From contig JAJDXK010000101.1 in assembly GCA_022823305.1 (NCBI GenBank), forward strand, positions 1-64,000: a stretch of DNA of 64,000 nucleotides, written 5' to 3'. Shown here piece by piece: positions 50,210 through 60,242 of the stretch. Both the position numbers and the translations under genes were made by a program. The notes under the pieces are model-generated. The model had not been told where the DNA came from, searched no databases, and saw only the letters and a program-made list of their open reading frames with translations. Each line of letters opens with the position of its first letter. The first letter of the stretch is position 1. The DNA is from Alphaproteobacteria bacterium. GTDB lineage: Bacteria > Pseudomonadota > Alphaproteobacteria > UBA828.

Positions 50210-51937
50210 ATGAGCCAGAGACCCGACGTCGACATGGTCGCCATGTCGATCATCGATTCCACCATGACCGCGGTGTGCCGCGAGATGGGCATCGTGCTGA
50301 TGAAGACGTCGTACTCGACGATCTTCAACGAGGCGCTGGACTTCACCTGCGCGCTGGCCAGCCCCGAGGGCGAGATGATCGCGCAGGCCGAGTTCTGCCC
50401 CTCGATGATCGGCGGCGTGCCGCTCCTGGTGCGGAGCTGCGTCAAGGAGATCCCGCTGGAGACGCTCGAGCCCGGCGACGTGATCTGCCACAACGACCCC
50501 TACCGCGGCGGCCTGCACTGCCCCGAGCACACGCTCATCAAGCCGGTCTTCGTCGACGACGAGCTGATGGGCTTCGCCATGACCATCGGCCACCTGCAGG
50601 AGATCGGCGGCATGGTGCCCGGCGCCTTCGCCGGCGAGGCCACCGAGATCTTCCACGAGGGCATCCGCGTGCCGCCGGTCAAGATCAAGAGCGCCGGCGA
50701 GGACGTGGAGGAGGTGTGGAAGCTGCTGCTCGCGAACGTCCGCACGCCCCGCTACAACTACGGCGACCTGCGCGCGCTGATCGCCGGCGTCGACGTGGGC
50801 GAGCGCGGGCTGGCGAACCTCATCCGCAAGTACGGCAAGGACCAGTTCCGCCAGAACGTCCAGGACCTGATGGACTATTCCGAGAGCCGCATGCGGGCCG
50901 AGATCGGCGCCATCGCGGACGGCGTCTACCGCTTCCAGGACCAGGTCGAGGACGACGGCATCGAGAGCAAGCCCTACACCATCAAGGTGGCGGTCCACAT
51001 CCAGGGCGACGAGGTGGTGATCGACTATTCCGGCACCTCGCGGCAGGCGCTGGGCCCGATCAACGCCACCCTCGGCGTTTCCTACTCCGCCGCCTACAAC
51101 GGCATGCTGCACGTCACCGACGAGACGATTCCGAAGAACTCGGGCTGCTTCCGCCCGATCCGCGTAGTCTCGCCGCCCGGCACCATGCTCAACGTGGACT
51201 ATCCCGCGCCCGAGGTGGGCGGCAACACCGAGACCCACTGCAAGATCGCGGGCGCCGTGATCGGCGCGCTGGCGCCGGCGCTGCCCGACCGCACCATGGC
51301 GGCCGAGGGCGCGACCCACACCAACTTCGTCTTCGGCGGCACCGACCCGGAATCCGGCGAGGCCTTCGTCTGCTACGCCATCGAGCTCGCCGGCTGGGGC
51401 GGGCGCAGCTTCGCCGACGGCAACGACGCCACCGATTCGATCAACGGCAACTGCCGCGTGGTGCCGGTGGAGGTGTTCGAGACCCGCTTCCCCTTCCGCA
51501 CCGAGTCCTACATCCTGGTGCAGGATTCGGGCGGCGCGGGCGAGAAGCGCGGCGGGCTCAGCACGCAGCGGACGATCAAGAGCATCAAGACCGAGATCAC
51601 CGGCAGCCAGATGTCGGACCGCCACCGCAACCGGCCCTGGGGGCTGCACGGCGGTCAGCCCGGCGGCCTCGCCGGCACCTGGCACCAGCAGGCCAACACG
51701 ACGAGCTGGCACATGATCGACGAGGCCTTCGGCAAGGCCAGCCCCAGCAAGTGGAGCAACGTCCGCATCCGGCCCGGCGATTCCATCCGCTTCCAGACGC
51801 CGGGCGGCGGCGGCTGGGGCGACCCGCGCAAGCGCCCGCGCGAGCAGGTGGTCGAGGACTTGGCCGAGGGCTACATCTCCGCCTCGTCCGCGCGCGAGAA
51901 CTACGGCCTCGACGGCGCGGCAGAAGCGGCGGAGTAG
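50210..51937 (+). CDS. hyuB: Hydantoinase/oxoprolinase family protein, HyuB subunit
   Basis: A 575-residue second subunit: DMVAMSIIDSTMTAVCREMGIVLMKTSYSTIFNEALDFTCAL at the start, GDVICHNDPYRGGLHCPEHTLIKPVF, and near the C-terminus RIRPGDSIRFQTPGGGGWGDPRKR. All are hallmark HyuB blocks. The ATG is two bases after the hyuA stop, so the subunits are made in equal amount. No transporter or racemase is adjacent to hint at the exact cyclic substrate. A long palindromic repeat follows its stop at once. Confidence 0.9.
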   Translation: MSQRPDVDMVAMSIIDSTMTAVCREMGIVLMKTSYSTIFNEALDFTCALASPEGEMIAQAEFCPSMIGGVPLLVRSCVKEIPLETLEPGDVICHNDPYRGGLHCPEHTLIKPVFVDDELMGFAMTIGHLQEIGGMVPGAFAGEATEIFHEGIRVPPVKIKSAGEDVEEVWKLLLANVRTPRYNYGDLRALIAGVDVGERGLANLIRKYGKDQFRQNVQDLMDYSESRMRAEIGAIADGVYRFQDQVEDDGIESKPYTIKVAVHIQGDEVVIDYSGTSRQALGPINATLGVSYSAAYNGMLHVTDETIPKNSGCFRPIRVVSPPGTMLNVDYPAPEVGGNTETHCKIAGAVIGALAPALPDRTMAAEGATHTNFVFGGTDPESGEAFVCYAIELAGWGGRSFADGNDATDSINGNCRVVPVEVFETRFPFRTESYILVQDSGGAGEKRGGLSTQRTIKSIKTEITGSQMSDRHRNRPWGLHGGQPGGLAGTWHQQANTTSWHMIDEAFGKASPSKWSNVRIRPGDSIRFQTPGGGGWGDPRKRPREQVVEDLAEGYISASSARENYGLDGAAEAAE

Positions 51938-51941
51938 GGGG

Positions 51942-52106
51942 CCCCCACCTCACCCCGGCCCTCTCCTCCCCGCCGGGGAGGAGAGGGGGAAGGGCGGCAC
52001 CTCCCGCGCCTCCTCTCCAGCACCCCGACGCGGAAGGGGAGAGACAGGCGGGACTGCTTGCGTTCCCTCTCCTCCCAGGGAGGAGAGGGACAGGGAGAGG
52101 TGGGGG
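51942..52106. repeat. Compound GC-rich palindromic repeat between convergent genes
   Basis: Outer ends CCCCCACCTC (51942-51951) and GAGGTGGGGG (52097-52106) are reverse complements. Two internal hairpins are built on CTCTCCTCCCC/GGGGAGGAGAG (about 51961-51986) and CCCTCTCCTCCC/GGGAGGAGAGGG (about 52064-52090). The element fills the whole space between hyuB and cca. It shares its ends and core with the elements at 20134 and 54954. Confidence 0.8.
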
Positions 52107-53396
52107 TTACCGGTCGCGGCTCTCGGCGATCAGGGCGTCAAGTTTCTCCAGCGCGGCCGCGCGGTCGGGCTGGAAGTCGTGCTTGATCCACCATTCCTCG
52201 ATGGCGGCGAGAAGCCGCCCGACCTCCGGCCCCTCCGGGGCGCCGCGTTCGATCACGTCTGCGCCGGTCAGGGGAAACTCCGGCGGCACCCACTCCGCCA
52301 CGGTCTTCAACATCACCCGCCAGATTGCTCCGTTCTTTCCGTGTTTCGCCCAAGCGAGCAGCACCGCGTCGCGGAAGTGCGCTTGGCCGTTCCGGTAAAC
52401 GAGAGCCCGCTGCCCACGACGATCGAGGTTGACGGAAAGGGATGTTGCCAGCTTCACGACCGAGATGATGCGTCTGACATCGGCGCCGGTTTGGAGCAGG
52501 CGGCCAGTGATCAATCCGTCAATGACGGGACGTTCAGGAAAGTCGGGGCTGGCGTCCGCGATCATGGCAGCGAGGCGCCTGATGGGATCGGGTTCGGCGA
52601 CCTGTCCCTCGATCGGAACGAGGCGGGCGAGGGTTTCGGTGCCCAGCTCTATCGGAAGTATTCGGGCGAGCACGCCGGTGTCCGGCAGCAGTCGTGCGAG
52701 AACGCCGGCGTCCTGCATGGCGGTCAGCGCCGGCACGGGGTTCTCGGCCGCGAGCAGCTTCATCATCTCGCCCTGCACCCGTTCTCCCGAGAGCGAGGGA
52801 ATTGTGTGGGCCGCGTCCTTGCAGGCGGCGAGCGCCGCCGCGTCCGGCTCGCCCTTGCCGTACCAGGCGTGGAAGCGGAAGAAGCGGAGGATGCGCAGGT
52901 GGTCCTCGGCGATGCGCCTCGCGGGGTCGCCGACGAAGCGCACCCGCCCGGCCGCGAGGTCCGCCTGCCCGCCGAAGTAGTCGTGCAGCGTGCCGTCGGG
53001 CGCGGTGCTCATGGCGTTGATGGTGAAGTCGCGGCGCGCGGCGTCTTCCTTCCAGTCGTCGGTGAAGGCCACCTCGGCGTGGCGGCCGTCGGTCGCCACG
53101 TCGCGGCGCAGCGTGGTGATCTCGAAGCGCATGCCGCCGGCAAGCGCGGTCACCGTGCCGTGCGCGATTCCGCGCGGGAGGGTCCGGGTCTCGATCCCGG
53201 CGCTCTCCAGCAGCGCCAGCACGCGCTCGGGCGGGTCGGGGGTGCCGATGTCGATGTCGTCGCTCTCGCGCTCCAGCAGCGCGTCGCGCACGCAGCCGCC
53301 GACGAAGCGAACCTCGGCACCGTCTGCGGCAAGCGCCCCGATGACCGCGCGCGTCGCGGGCGCCGTCATCCAGGGCGCGTCGACGGCGGTCCCCAC
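52107..53396 (-). CDS. cca: CCA tRNA nucleotidyltransferase
   Basis: Adds or repairs the CCA end of tRNAs; 429 residues from the GTG at 53396. The head domain has RFVGGCVRDALLERESDDIDIGTPDPP with the DxD metal pair, then GTVTALAGGMRFEITTLR, RRDFTINAMS and the neck ERVQGEMMKLL. The PW just before the first Met in frame (53369) is conserved in alphaproteobacterial homologues, so the GTG is preferred, although no good ribosome site is seen. Poly(A) polymerase I shares this fold, but the alphaproteobacterial size and tail fit Cca. DUF6111 and NUDIX genes precede it. Confidence 0.87.
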   Translation of the reverse strand: MGTAVDAPWMTAPATRAVIGALAADGAEVRFVGGCVRDALLERESDDIDIGTPDPPERVLALLESAGIETRTLPRGIAHGTVTALAGGMRFEITTLRRDVATDGRHAEVAFTDDWKEDAARRDFTINAMSTAPDGTLHDYFGGQADLAAGRVRFVGDPARRIAEDHLRILRFFRFHAWYGKGEPDAAALAACKDAAHTIPSLSGERVQGEMMKLLAAENPVPALTAMQDAGVLARLLPDTGVLARILPIELGTETLARLVPIEGQVAEPDPIRRLAAMIADASPDFPERPVIDGLITGRLLQTGADVRRIISVVKLATSLSVNLDRRGQRALVYRNGQAHFRDAVLLAWAKHGKNGAIWRVMLKTVAEWVPPEFPLTGADVIERGAPEGPEVGRLLAAIEEWWIKHDFQPDRAAALEKLDALIAESRDR

Positions 53397-53407
53397 CGGG
53401 CGCGCGC

Positions 53408-53701
53408 TCAGTCGGCGTCCTCGCCGGGCACGACCTCGGCCGGTACGATTTCGCCGTCGACGATGCGCGCCGGCACGTAGGTGCCCTCGGGGTCGGCGCC
53501 GCCGGTCATCGCCCACACCACCAGGCTCGCCGCGGTCAGCACGAGGCCGCTGCCCAGCAGCCTGATCCAGGGCAGCTTGCGCAGCTGCGCCGCCAACTGG
53601 CTGCGGCTCAGCTGAATCCGCCGCGTCAGGATGAGGAAGGCGATGAAGAGGATCGTCGGCGCGAGCAGGATCAGGATGTGGATCAGGGTGGTTCTCAGCA
53701 T
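53408..53701 (-). CDS. DUF6111 family small membrane protein
   Basis: A 97-residue protein with two membrane helices (LIHILILLAPTILFIAFLIL and LLGSGLVLTAASLVVWAMTG) around a basic loop RRIQLSRSQLAAQLRKLPW, then an acidic tail (EIVPAEVVPGEDAD). It matches the DUF6111 family that in alphaproteobacteria lies between a NUDIX gene and cca, as here. It overlaps the NUDIX stop by seven bases. The function is unknown. Confidence 0.8.
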   Translation of the reverse strand: MLRTTLIHILILLAPTILFIAFLILTRRIQLSRSQLAAQLRKLPWIRLLGSGLVLTAASLVVWAMTGGADPEGTYVPARIVDGEIVPAEVVPGEDAD

Positions 53702-54357
53702 GATGCGTGCACCACATCCCGGAAGTTGACGAGGATCGCAGCCGTTGCTCCCCATATATGATACGCGCCATAGGGCAGTACGTAAAAACGCCGGTCGACG
53801 CCATTGATGGTCAGCCTGTCGCGCCGGTAGTTCGCGGGCTCGAGGACGAAGGGGAGCGGCACCTCGAAGACCTCGGCGACCTCCCGCGTGTCGGGCGCGA
53901 AGGCCGGCGGCTCTCTCACCAGCCCCACCACCGGCGTGATGCGGTAGCCGGTGCCGACGAGGTAGTCGTCGAGCCGGCCCGCGATCTCGACCCGGCCCGA
54001 GGGCAGCCCGACCTCCTCCTCGGCCTCGCGCAGCGCGGTCCTCTGCGGCGTGCCGTCGCCGGGGTCGGCGCGACCGCCGGGGAAGCTGACCTGGCCGGCG
54101 TGGCGCGCCAGCCGCTCGGCCCGGCGGGTGAGCAGCACCGAGAGCACGCCGGCCCGCTCGATGACCGCGACGAGCACGGCGGCGGGCGTGATCGGCTCCG
54201 TGTGCGGCAGGCTGCCGGCGGCCTCGCGGATATGGCGGAGCGAGCCCGGCACCCGCGCTCCCGGCGCCCGCTCCGCCCGGGCGATCACCGCCTCCCACGG
54301 CTGGTCGGGCGCGCCCGGCGCCCGCTGCGCGATGCCGCGCAGGATGTCGGCTCGCAT
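53695..54357 (-). CDS. NUDIX hydrolase, CoA pyrophosphatase type
   Basis: A 220-residue NUDIX enzyme. The UPF0035 signature LLTRRAERLARHAGQVSFPGGR immediately precedes the Nudix box GGRADPGDGTPQRTALREAEEEVGL; the first box Glu is Asp here, but the REAxEEVGL core is intact. This combination marks the CoA diphosphatases (NudL/NUDT7-like) that cut CoA to phosphopantetheine and 3',5'-ADP. The start at 54357 gives MRADILRGIAQRAPG. It sits 20 bases after the DUF1285 gene and overlaps DUF6111. Confidence 0.87.
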   Translation of the reverse strand: MRADILRGIAQRAPGAPDQPWEAVIARAERAPGARVPGSLRHIREAAGSLPHTEPITPAAVLVAVIERAGVLSVLLTRRAERLARHAGQVSFPGGRADPGDGTPQRTALREAEEEVGLPSGRVEIAGRLDDYLVGTGYRITPVVGLVREPPAFAPDTREVAEVFEVPLPFVLEPANYRRDRLTINGVDRRFYVLPYGAYHIWGATAAILVNFRDVVHASC

Positions 54358-54377
54358 CGGTCCGCCCCGGCCGAGGT

Positions 54378-54899
54378 TCACGCCGCCTCGTCGAAGGGGA
54401 AGAACAGGCCGTCGCTCCAGACGCCGAGCACCGGCCTGCCCGCGATCTCGCGTTCGACGCAGAGCTCCACCAGCGCGTAGTAGGCGGCCCGCGCCACCCG
54501 CGCCTCCAGGCCGTCGCGCACGGTGAGATAGGGCGCCTTCTCCCGCGATGCGGGCAGGGCACGGAAGGCGAGGGGGTGCGCGGCGTCGACGCTCACCCAC
54601 TCGTCCAGGTTGGTGCGGAAGCGCAGCCGCTGCGCTTCGCCTTCGCCGCTGGCGTCCAGCTCCACGGCGACGAAGGGCGCGTCGTCCACCACGATGCGCG
54701 CCTTCTCGACCGGGGTGACGAGCCAGTAGTCGCCGTCGTCCTCGCGCCGCAGCACGCTGGCGAAGAGCTTGACCAGCGGCAGCCGGCCGATGGGGCAGCC
54801 CTCGTGGAACCAGGTGCCGTCGCCGGCGATGCGGATGTCGATGTCGCCGCAGAAGAGCTGCGGCGGCCGGCCGGCGGCGGGTGCGGGTGACTCGCCCAT
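54378..54899 (-). CDS. DUF1285 family protein
   Basis: A 173-residue cytoplasmic protein of the DUF1285 family. Typical blocks are CGDIDIRIAGDGTWFHEGCPIGRLPLVKLFASVLRREDDGDYWLVTPVEK, VDDAPFVAVEL, and LRFRTNLDEWVSVDAAHPL. Structures of homologues are all-beta with two repeated halves, but no reaction is known. It heads DUF1285-NUDIX-DUF6111-cca, a gene order that recurs in alphaproteobacteria. A palindromic repeat lies upstream at 54954. Confidence 0.85.
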   Translation of the reverse strand: MGESPAPAAGRPPQLFCGDIDIRIAGDGTWFHEGCPIGRLPLVKLFASVLRREDDGDYWLVTPVEKARIVVDDAPFVAVELDASGEGEAQRLRFRTNLDEWVSVDAAHPLAFRALPASREKAPYLTVRDGLEARVARAAYYALVELCVEREIAGRPVLGVWSDGLFFPFDEAA

Positions 54900-54953
54900 G
54901 AGCGCAGTATAGCCAAGCCGGCGCTGCCGTGCGCCTGCACTGGCAAAGGCAGA

Positions 54954-55067
54954 CCCCTCCTCACCCCGGCCCTCTCCTCCCCCGGGGGAGGAGAGGGAGA
55001 GTGGGCCGGCGCTGTCTGCGTTCCCTCTCCTCCCCCGGGGGCGGAGAGGGACAGGGAGAGGTGGGGG
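54954..55067. repeat. Compound GC-rich palindromic repeat between acoC and the DUF1285 gene
   Basis: Two perfect or nearly perfect hairpins occur in tandem: CCCTCTCCTCCCCC/GGGGGAGGAGAGGG at about 54970-54997 and CCCTCTCCTCCCCC/GGGGGCGGAGAGGG at about 55023-55050. It ends ACAGGGAGAGGTGGGGG, identical to the end of the element at 51942. It separates the acoC stop from the DUF1285 start, both genes being on the minus strand. Confidence 0.8.
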
Positions 55068-55084
55068 AAAGCCCGTGCTGCGAA

Positions 55085-56194
55085 TCAGCCGAGACGTTCG
55101 TCGATCAGCCGGTTCACCTCGGTGGCGGCCTCCATCTGCACCATGTGGCCCTGGCTGTCGAGCACGGTGCAGTCGACGCCGTCGGGGAGCCCATCGGCAT
55201 GGGAGGCGGGGATGATCCGGTCGCCCGCGCCCCAGATGACCAGCGTCGGCACGCTGCCGGCCACGTCGCGCATCACCTCGGCCTGTGCGCCGCCGGGCGC
55301 GAAGGCCTCCCGGATGGTGCCGAGCGCGGCGGTGACGCCGTCGATCCGCTTGAAGGCGAGCAGGTCGTTGACGAGCTGGCGCGTGACCAGCGCGGGATCG
55401 CTGAACAGCTTCTCGACGTGGGGCTTGAGGTCCTTGCGGCGCTCCGCCGCGATGAAGCCCTCCAGATAGTCGCCATCGATGTCGGAGCCGAGGCCCGCGC
55501 TGCCGATCAGCGTGATCGAGGCGACCCGTGCCGGTGCCGCGCGCGCCACGGCGAGCGCGATGGCGCCACCCATGGAGTGGCCGACGAGGTGGGCCTGCTC
55601 GATCCCCAGCGCGTCGGCGAAGCCGGTGACGATGTCGGCGAAGAAGCCGACCGAGCCGTCGCCCACGTCCTTGGCCGAGCTGCCGTGCCCCGGCAGGTCG
55701 AGCGCATGCACCACGCGCCTGGCGGCGAGCGCGTCGTGGTTGAAGAGCCAGTTGTTGAGGTCGCCGCCGAAGCCGTGGATGAGAATGGCCGGCGTGCCGC
55801 CTTCGCCCTTCGTCAGATAGCGGATGTTCCGGCCTGCGACCTCCACCGTCTCGGTGGCGGGGCCGCTGTCCTCGTCGTCGTCCTCCGGGGGCACGAAGTT
55901 GGCCTGGAAGTCGGTGACGAAGGCGTCGATGTCGCCGTCGGCCACGCCCTCGTCGGCGACGATTCCGAGCAGGCCGCCGACCGGCAGCACGTCGCCCTCC
56001 TGCGCCACGTGGCGGCGCAGCACGCCTGCGTCCGCCGCCTCGACCGCGCTGGAGATCTTCTCGGTCTCGATGTCGATGACCTCGTCTCCCGGCGCGAGCG
56101 CGTCGCCTTCGTCGACGAGCCAGCCCGCGACCTTCCCCTCCTTCATGGAGAGGCCCCATTTGGGCATGCAAATGGGGCGGATGCCCTCGCTCAT
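55085..56194 (-). CDS. acoC: Acetoin dehydrogenase E2-like protein: lipoyl domain plus alpha/beta hydrolase
   Basis: A 369-residue protein. The N-terminal lipoyl domain carries K46 in DIETEKISSAVEA. An acidic linker (PPEDDDEDSGP, ~102-112) leads to an alpha/beta hydrolase domain with the elbow VGHSMGGAIAL (Ser207), oxyanion motif IHGFGGDLNNW and catalytic His in DSQGHMVQME. This hydrolase-type E2 rather than the usual CoA-transferring E2 core is characteristic of AcoC of acetoin dehydrogenase. It overlaps acoB by four bases. No lipoamide dehydrogenase (E3) gene follows, so a shared E3 is probably used. Confidence 0.9.
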   Translation of the reverse strand: MSEGIRPICMPKWGLSMKEGKVAGWLVDEGDALAPGDEVIDIETEKISSAVEAADAGVLRRHVAQEGDVLPVGGLLGIVADEGVADGDIDAFVTDFQANFVPPEDDDEDSGPATETVEVAGRNIRYLTKGEGGTPAILIHGFGGDLNNWLFNHDALAARRVVHALDLPGHGSSAKDVGDGSVGFFADIVTGFADALGIEQAHLVGHSMGGAIALAVARAAPARVASITLIGSAGLGSDIDGDYLEGFIAAERRKDLKPHVEKLFSDPALVTRQLVNDLLAFKRIDGVTAALGTIREAFAPGGAQAEVMRDVAGSVPTLVIWGAGDRIIPASHADGLPDGVDCTVLDSQGHMVQMEAATEVNRLIDERLG

Positions 56195-57204
56195 TTGCTG
56201 GACTCCATCACCGCCTTCACGGCCTTCTGCACCGCCGCCGCGTCGGGGATGTAGAGGTCCTCGAGCGTGTCGGCGAAGGGCACCGGCGTGTGCGGCGCGG
56301 TCACCTGCTTGATCGGGCCCTTGAGCGAATCGAAGGCCTTCTCGCAGACCATGGCCGCGATGTCGGTGGCCATGTTGCAGCGCGGGTGCGCCTCGTCGAG
56401 CACCACCAGGCGGCCGGTGTTCTCCACCGTCTCCAGGATGGTGTCCTCGTCCATGGGCGAGGTCGTGCGCAGGTCGACCACCTCGCACTCGATCCCGTCG
56501 CCCGAGAGCGCGTCCGCCGCCTCGGTCGCGACGTGGACCATGCGCCCCAGCGTCACGATCGAGACGTCGTCGCCCTCGCGCACGATGTTGGCCTCGCCGA
56601 AGGGGAGCGCGTAGGGCTCCTCCGGCACGTCGCCCTCGAGCGTGTAGAGCGCCTTGTGCTCGCAGAAGATCACCGGGTCGTTGTCGCGGATCGCCTGGAT
56701 CAGCAGGCCCTTGGCGTCGTAGGGCGTCGCCGGGGTCACGACCTTGAGCCCGGGGATGTGGGTGAACACCGGGTAGAGGCACTGCGAGTGCTGCGCCGCG
56801 GCGCGGAGCCCTGCACCGTACATGGTGCGGATCACCACCGGGGTCTCGGCCTTGCCGCCGAACATGTAGCGGAACTTCGCCGCCTGGTTGAAGATCTGGT
56901 CGAAGCAGACGCCCATGAAGTCGATGAACATCAGCTCGGCCACCGGGCGCAGGCCCGCGGTCGCGGCGCCCACGGCGGCGCCGATGAAGGCCGATTCGCT
57001 GATCGGCGTGTCCATGACGCGGTCGCCGTACTTGCCGTAGAGCCCCTTGGTGATGCCGAGCGGGCCGCCCCAGGCGTCGCGCTCGCCGTCGGTGCCGAGG
57101 CCGCCGGCCACGTCCTCGCCCATGACGATGACGGTCTCGTCGCGCTCCATCTCCTGGGCGAGGGCCTCGTTGATCGCCTGCTGATAGGTCGCTGTGCGTG
57201 CCAT
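56191..57204 (-). CDS. acoB: Acetoin dehydrogenase-type E1 component, beta subunit
   Basis: A 337-residue transketolase-like beta subunit. It begins RTATYQQAINEALAQEMERDETVIVMGEDVAGG, then VMDTPISESAFIGAAVGAATAGLRPVAELMFIDFMGVCFDQI, VVIRTMYGAG and a C-terminal TAPHTPVPFADTLEDLYIP. These match acetoin/2-oxo acid dehydrogenase beta chains; the TPFADT end favours the acetoin branch. The start lies 15 bases after the acoA stop. Together with AcoA it binds thiamine diphosphate at the subunit interface. Confidence 0.9.
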   Translation of the reverse strand: MARTATYQQAINEALAQEMERDETVIVMGEDVAGGLGTDGERDAWGGPLGITKGLYGKYGDRVMDTPISESAFIGAAVGAATAGLRPVAELMFIDFMGVCFDQIFNQAAKFRYMFGGKAETPVVIRTMYGAGLRAAAQHSQCLYPVFTHIPGLKVVTPATPYDAKGLLIQAIRDNDPVIFCEHKALYTLEGDVPEEPYALPFGEANIVREGDDVSIVTLGRMVHVATEAADALSGDGIECEVVDLRTTSPMDEDTILETVENTGRLVVLDEAHPRCNMATDIAAMVCEKAFDSLKGPIKQVTAPHTPVPFADTLEDLYIPDAAAVQKAVKAVMESSK

Positions 57205-57219
57205 GACTCTCTCCCTCGC

Positions 57220-58188
57220 TCAGTAGGTCACGTAGACGTCGGTGAGAAGATCGGCGGCGGTCGGCGGCGGCGCCGTCTTGGCCTTGGTCACCGCGCCGTC
57301 GATCTGGGCCAGCGCCTCGCGGTCGATCGCATCGAGCTCCGCGCCCTCGAGCAGCCCGGCCGACGTCACATTCTCGCGGAAGAGCGCGAGGCAGTCGCGC
57401 GATTCGCGCAGCTTCTTCACCTCGTCCTGCCCTCGGTAGGTCTGTGCGTCGCCCTCGAAGTGGCCGTAGTAGCGGTTGAGCTTGCATTCCAGCAGGCTCG
57501 GGCCGGCGCCCTCGCGGGCCCGCTTGATCGCCTCGCCGGCGGCCTCGTGGACGGCGAAGAAGTCGTGCCCGTCCACCACCACGCCCGGCATGTTGAAGCC
57601 GCTGGCGCGGTCGGCCGCGTCGTCGCAGGCGATCGACCACTTCGACGAGGTCGATTCCGCGTAGCCGTTGTTCTCGATCACGAAGATGCAGGGCAGGTTC
57701 CACACCGAGGCGAGGTTGAGGCTCTCGAAGGTGGTGCCCTGGTTGGAGCCGCCGTCGCCGACGAAGGCGATGGCGACGCCGCCGGTGCCGAGCTGCTTGG
57801 CCGCGAGCCCTGCGCCGCAGATCAGCGGCGGCCCGCCGCCGACGATGCCGTTCGCGCCCATCATGCCCTTGTCGAGGTCGGCGATGTGCATGGAACCGCC
57901 CTTGCCGGCGCAGAGCCCGTCCCTGCGGCCGTAGATCTCTGCCATCATGCCGTCCACGTCGCAGCCCTTGGCGATGCAGTGGCCGTGGCCACGATGGGTG
58001 CTGGCGATGCGGTCGCGATCGTCGAGGTGCATGCAGACGCCGACGCCGCTCGCCTCCTCGCCGGCATAGAGGTGCACGAAACCCGGGATGTCGCCGGTCG
58101 CGAACTCGACGTGGAGGCGCTCCTCGAACTCCCGGATGGTCCGCATGATTCGATATGCGGTCAACAAGTCGTCTCTGCTGAGCTGCAT
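57220..58188 (-). CDS. acoA: Acetoin dehydrogenase-type E1 component, alpha subunit
   Basis: A 322-residue thiamine diphosphate subunit. The cofactor motif is FVGDGGSNQGTTFESLNLASVWNLPCIFVIENNGYAEST (GDG...NN), and HLYAGEEASGVGVCMHLDDRDRIASTHRGHGH is the standard E1 alpha entry segment. It lacks the phosphorylation loops of animal enzymes. Operon order after the importer ATPase (39-base gap) suggests that the imported substrate, or its first product, is cleaved here to acetyl-CoA and an aldehyde. Pyruvate-type substrates cannot be excluded. Confidence 0.9.
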   Translation of the reverse strand: MQLSRDDLLTAYRIMRTIREFEERLHVEFATGDIPGFVHLYAGEEASGVGVCMHLDDRDRIASTHRGHGHCIAKGCDVDGMMAEIYGRRDGLCAGKGGSMHIADLDKGMMGANGIVGGGPPLICGAGLAAKQLGTGGVAIAFVGDGGSNQGTTFESLNLASVWNLPCIFVIENNGYAESTSSKWSIACDDAADRASGFNMPGVVVDGHDFFAVHEAAGEAIKRAREGAGPSLLECKLNRYYGHFEGDAQTYRGQDEVKKLRESRDCLALFRENVTSAGLLEGAELDAIDREALAQIDGAVTKAKTAPPPTAADLLTDVYVTY

Positions 58189-58227
58189 GCGTCGTAACTC
58201 CTCTCTGCCTGCGTGGTGGCGCGCGGC

Positions 58228-59322
<1,095 letters not shown>

Positions 59323-59360
59323 CAGTACCCCCAGACAGGCGTTCGCCCGGCTTGCATCGC

Positions 59361-60239
59361 CTATTCCCTGACCGCGCCCATGGTGAGACCGGCGACGAGA
59401 TAGCGCCGGATCAGGAGGCCGAGAAACATCATCGGCACCGTGGTCACGACGCCCGCCGCCATGATCATGCCCCACTGGATCTTGACCGGCTGCACCAGCT
59501 CGGCGGTCGCCACCGGCAGGGTCTTGGCCCCGCCCGAGCCGATGATCGTGGCGAAGAGAAAGTCGTTCCAGCCGAAGAGCACGCAGAGCACGATGAAGGC
59601 GCCGAGCCCGGGCGCCACCAGCGGGATGATCAGCCTGAACGCCTGCCAGCGGGTGCAGCCGTCGCACTGCGCCGCCTCCTCGATCGCGTAGGGCACGTTG
59701 TCGAAGAAGCCCTTCAGGATCCAGATGGCGAAGGGCAGGTTGAAGGTGGTGTAGGCGAGGATCAGGCCGGGCAGGGTGCCGACCAGCCCCGACGAGCGGA
59801 AGATCACGTAGAGCGGCACCATCACCGCCACCACCGGCGCCATGCGGGTCGAGATGATCCAGAACAGGAGGTCGCGCTTGCCGCGGAACTCCGCGCGCGA
59901 GAGCGCGTAGGCCGCCATCGAGCCAAGCGAGACCGAGACCGCCGCAGAGCCCAGCGAGGCGATCAGGCTGTTGCGCAGGTAGGTGCCGAAGTGCTTCTCG
60001 GTGAAGAGCTCGACGTAGTGCGCGCCGGTCGGCTCGAAGTCGAACATGACGCCGACCCCGCCGAAATCGCCGACCTCCGGCAACTGGAACGCATCGAGCA
60101 GGTCCTTGAAGGACGAGACCACCATGATGAGCAGCGGCAGCACGGTCCAGACGAAGAAGAAGATCAGGAACAGGACCGAGAGACCCTGCAGCACGCTGCG
60201 CAGCGGCGAGCGGTAGCGGACGATCTCGCGCGAGGCCAT
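59361..60239 (-). CDS. Carbohydrate-type ABC transporter permease (MalG type)
   Basis: A 292-residue permease with six predicted helices. The EAA loop that contacts the ATPase is EEAAQCDGCTRWQAFRLIIPLVAPGLGAF. Helix segments include VLFLIFFFVWTVLPLLIMVVSSF at the N-terminus and WGMIMAAGVVTTVPMMFLGLLI near the end. It lies three bases from the end of the MalF-type gene, so both are made together. The substrate class is polyol or sugar by family. Confidence 0.9.
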   Translation of the reverse strand: MASREIVRYRSPLRSVLQGLSVLFLIFFFVWTVLPLLIMVVSSFKDLLDAFQLPEVGDFGGVGVMFDFEPTGAHYVELFTEKHFGTYLRNSLIASLGSAAVSVSLGSMAAYALSRAEFRGKRDLLFWIISTRMAPVVAVMVPLYVIFRSSGLVGTLPGLILAYTTFNLPFAIWILKGFFDNVPYAIEEAAQCDGCTRWQAFRLIIPLVAPGLGAFIVLCVLFGWNDFLFATIIGSGGAKTLPVATAELVQPVKIQWGMIMAAGVVTTVPMMFLGLLIRRYLVAGLTMGAVRE

Positions 60240-60242
60240 CGC

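Noticed and set aside
51942-52106. Possible CRISPR-like array
   Set aside because: The repeats are inverted, not direct, and there are no regular unique spacers; better explained as compound palindromes.
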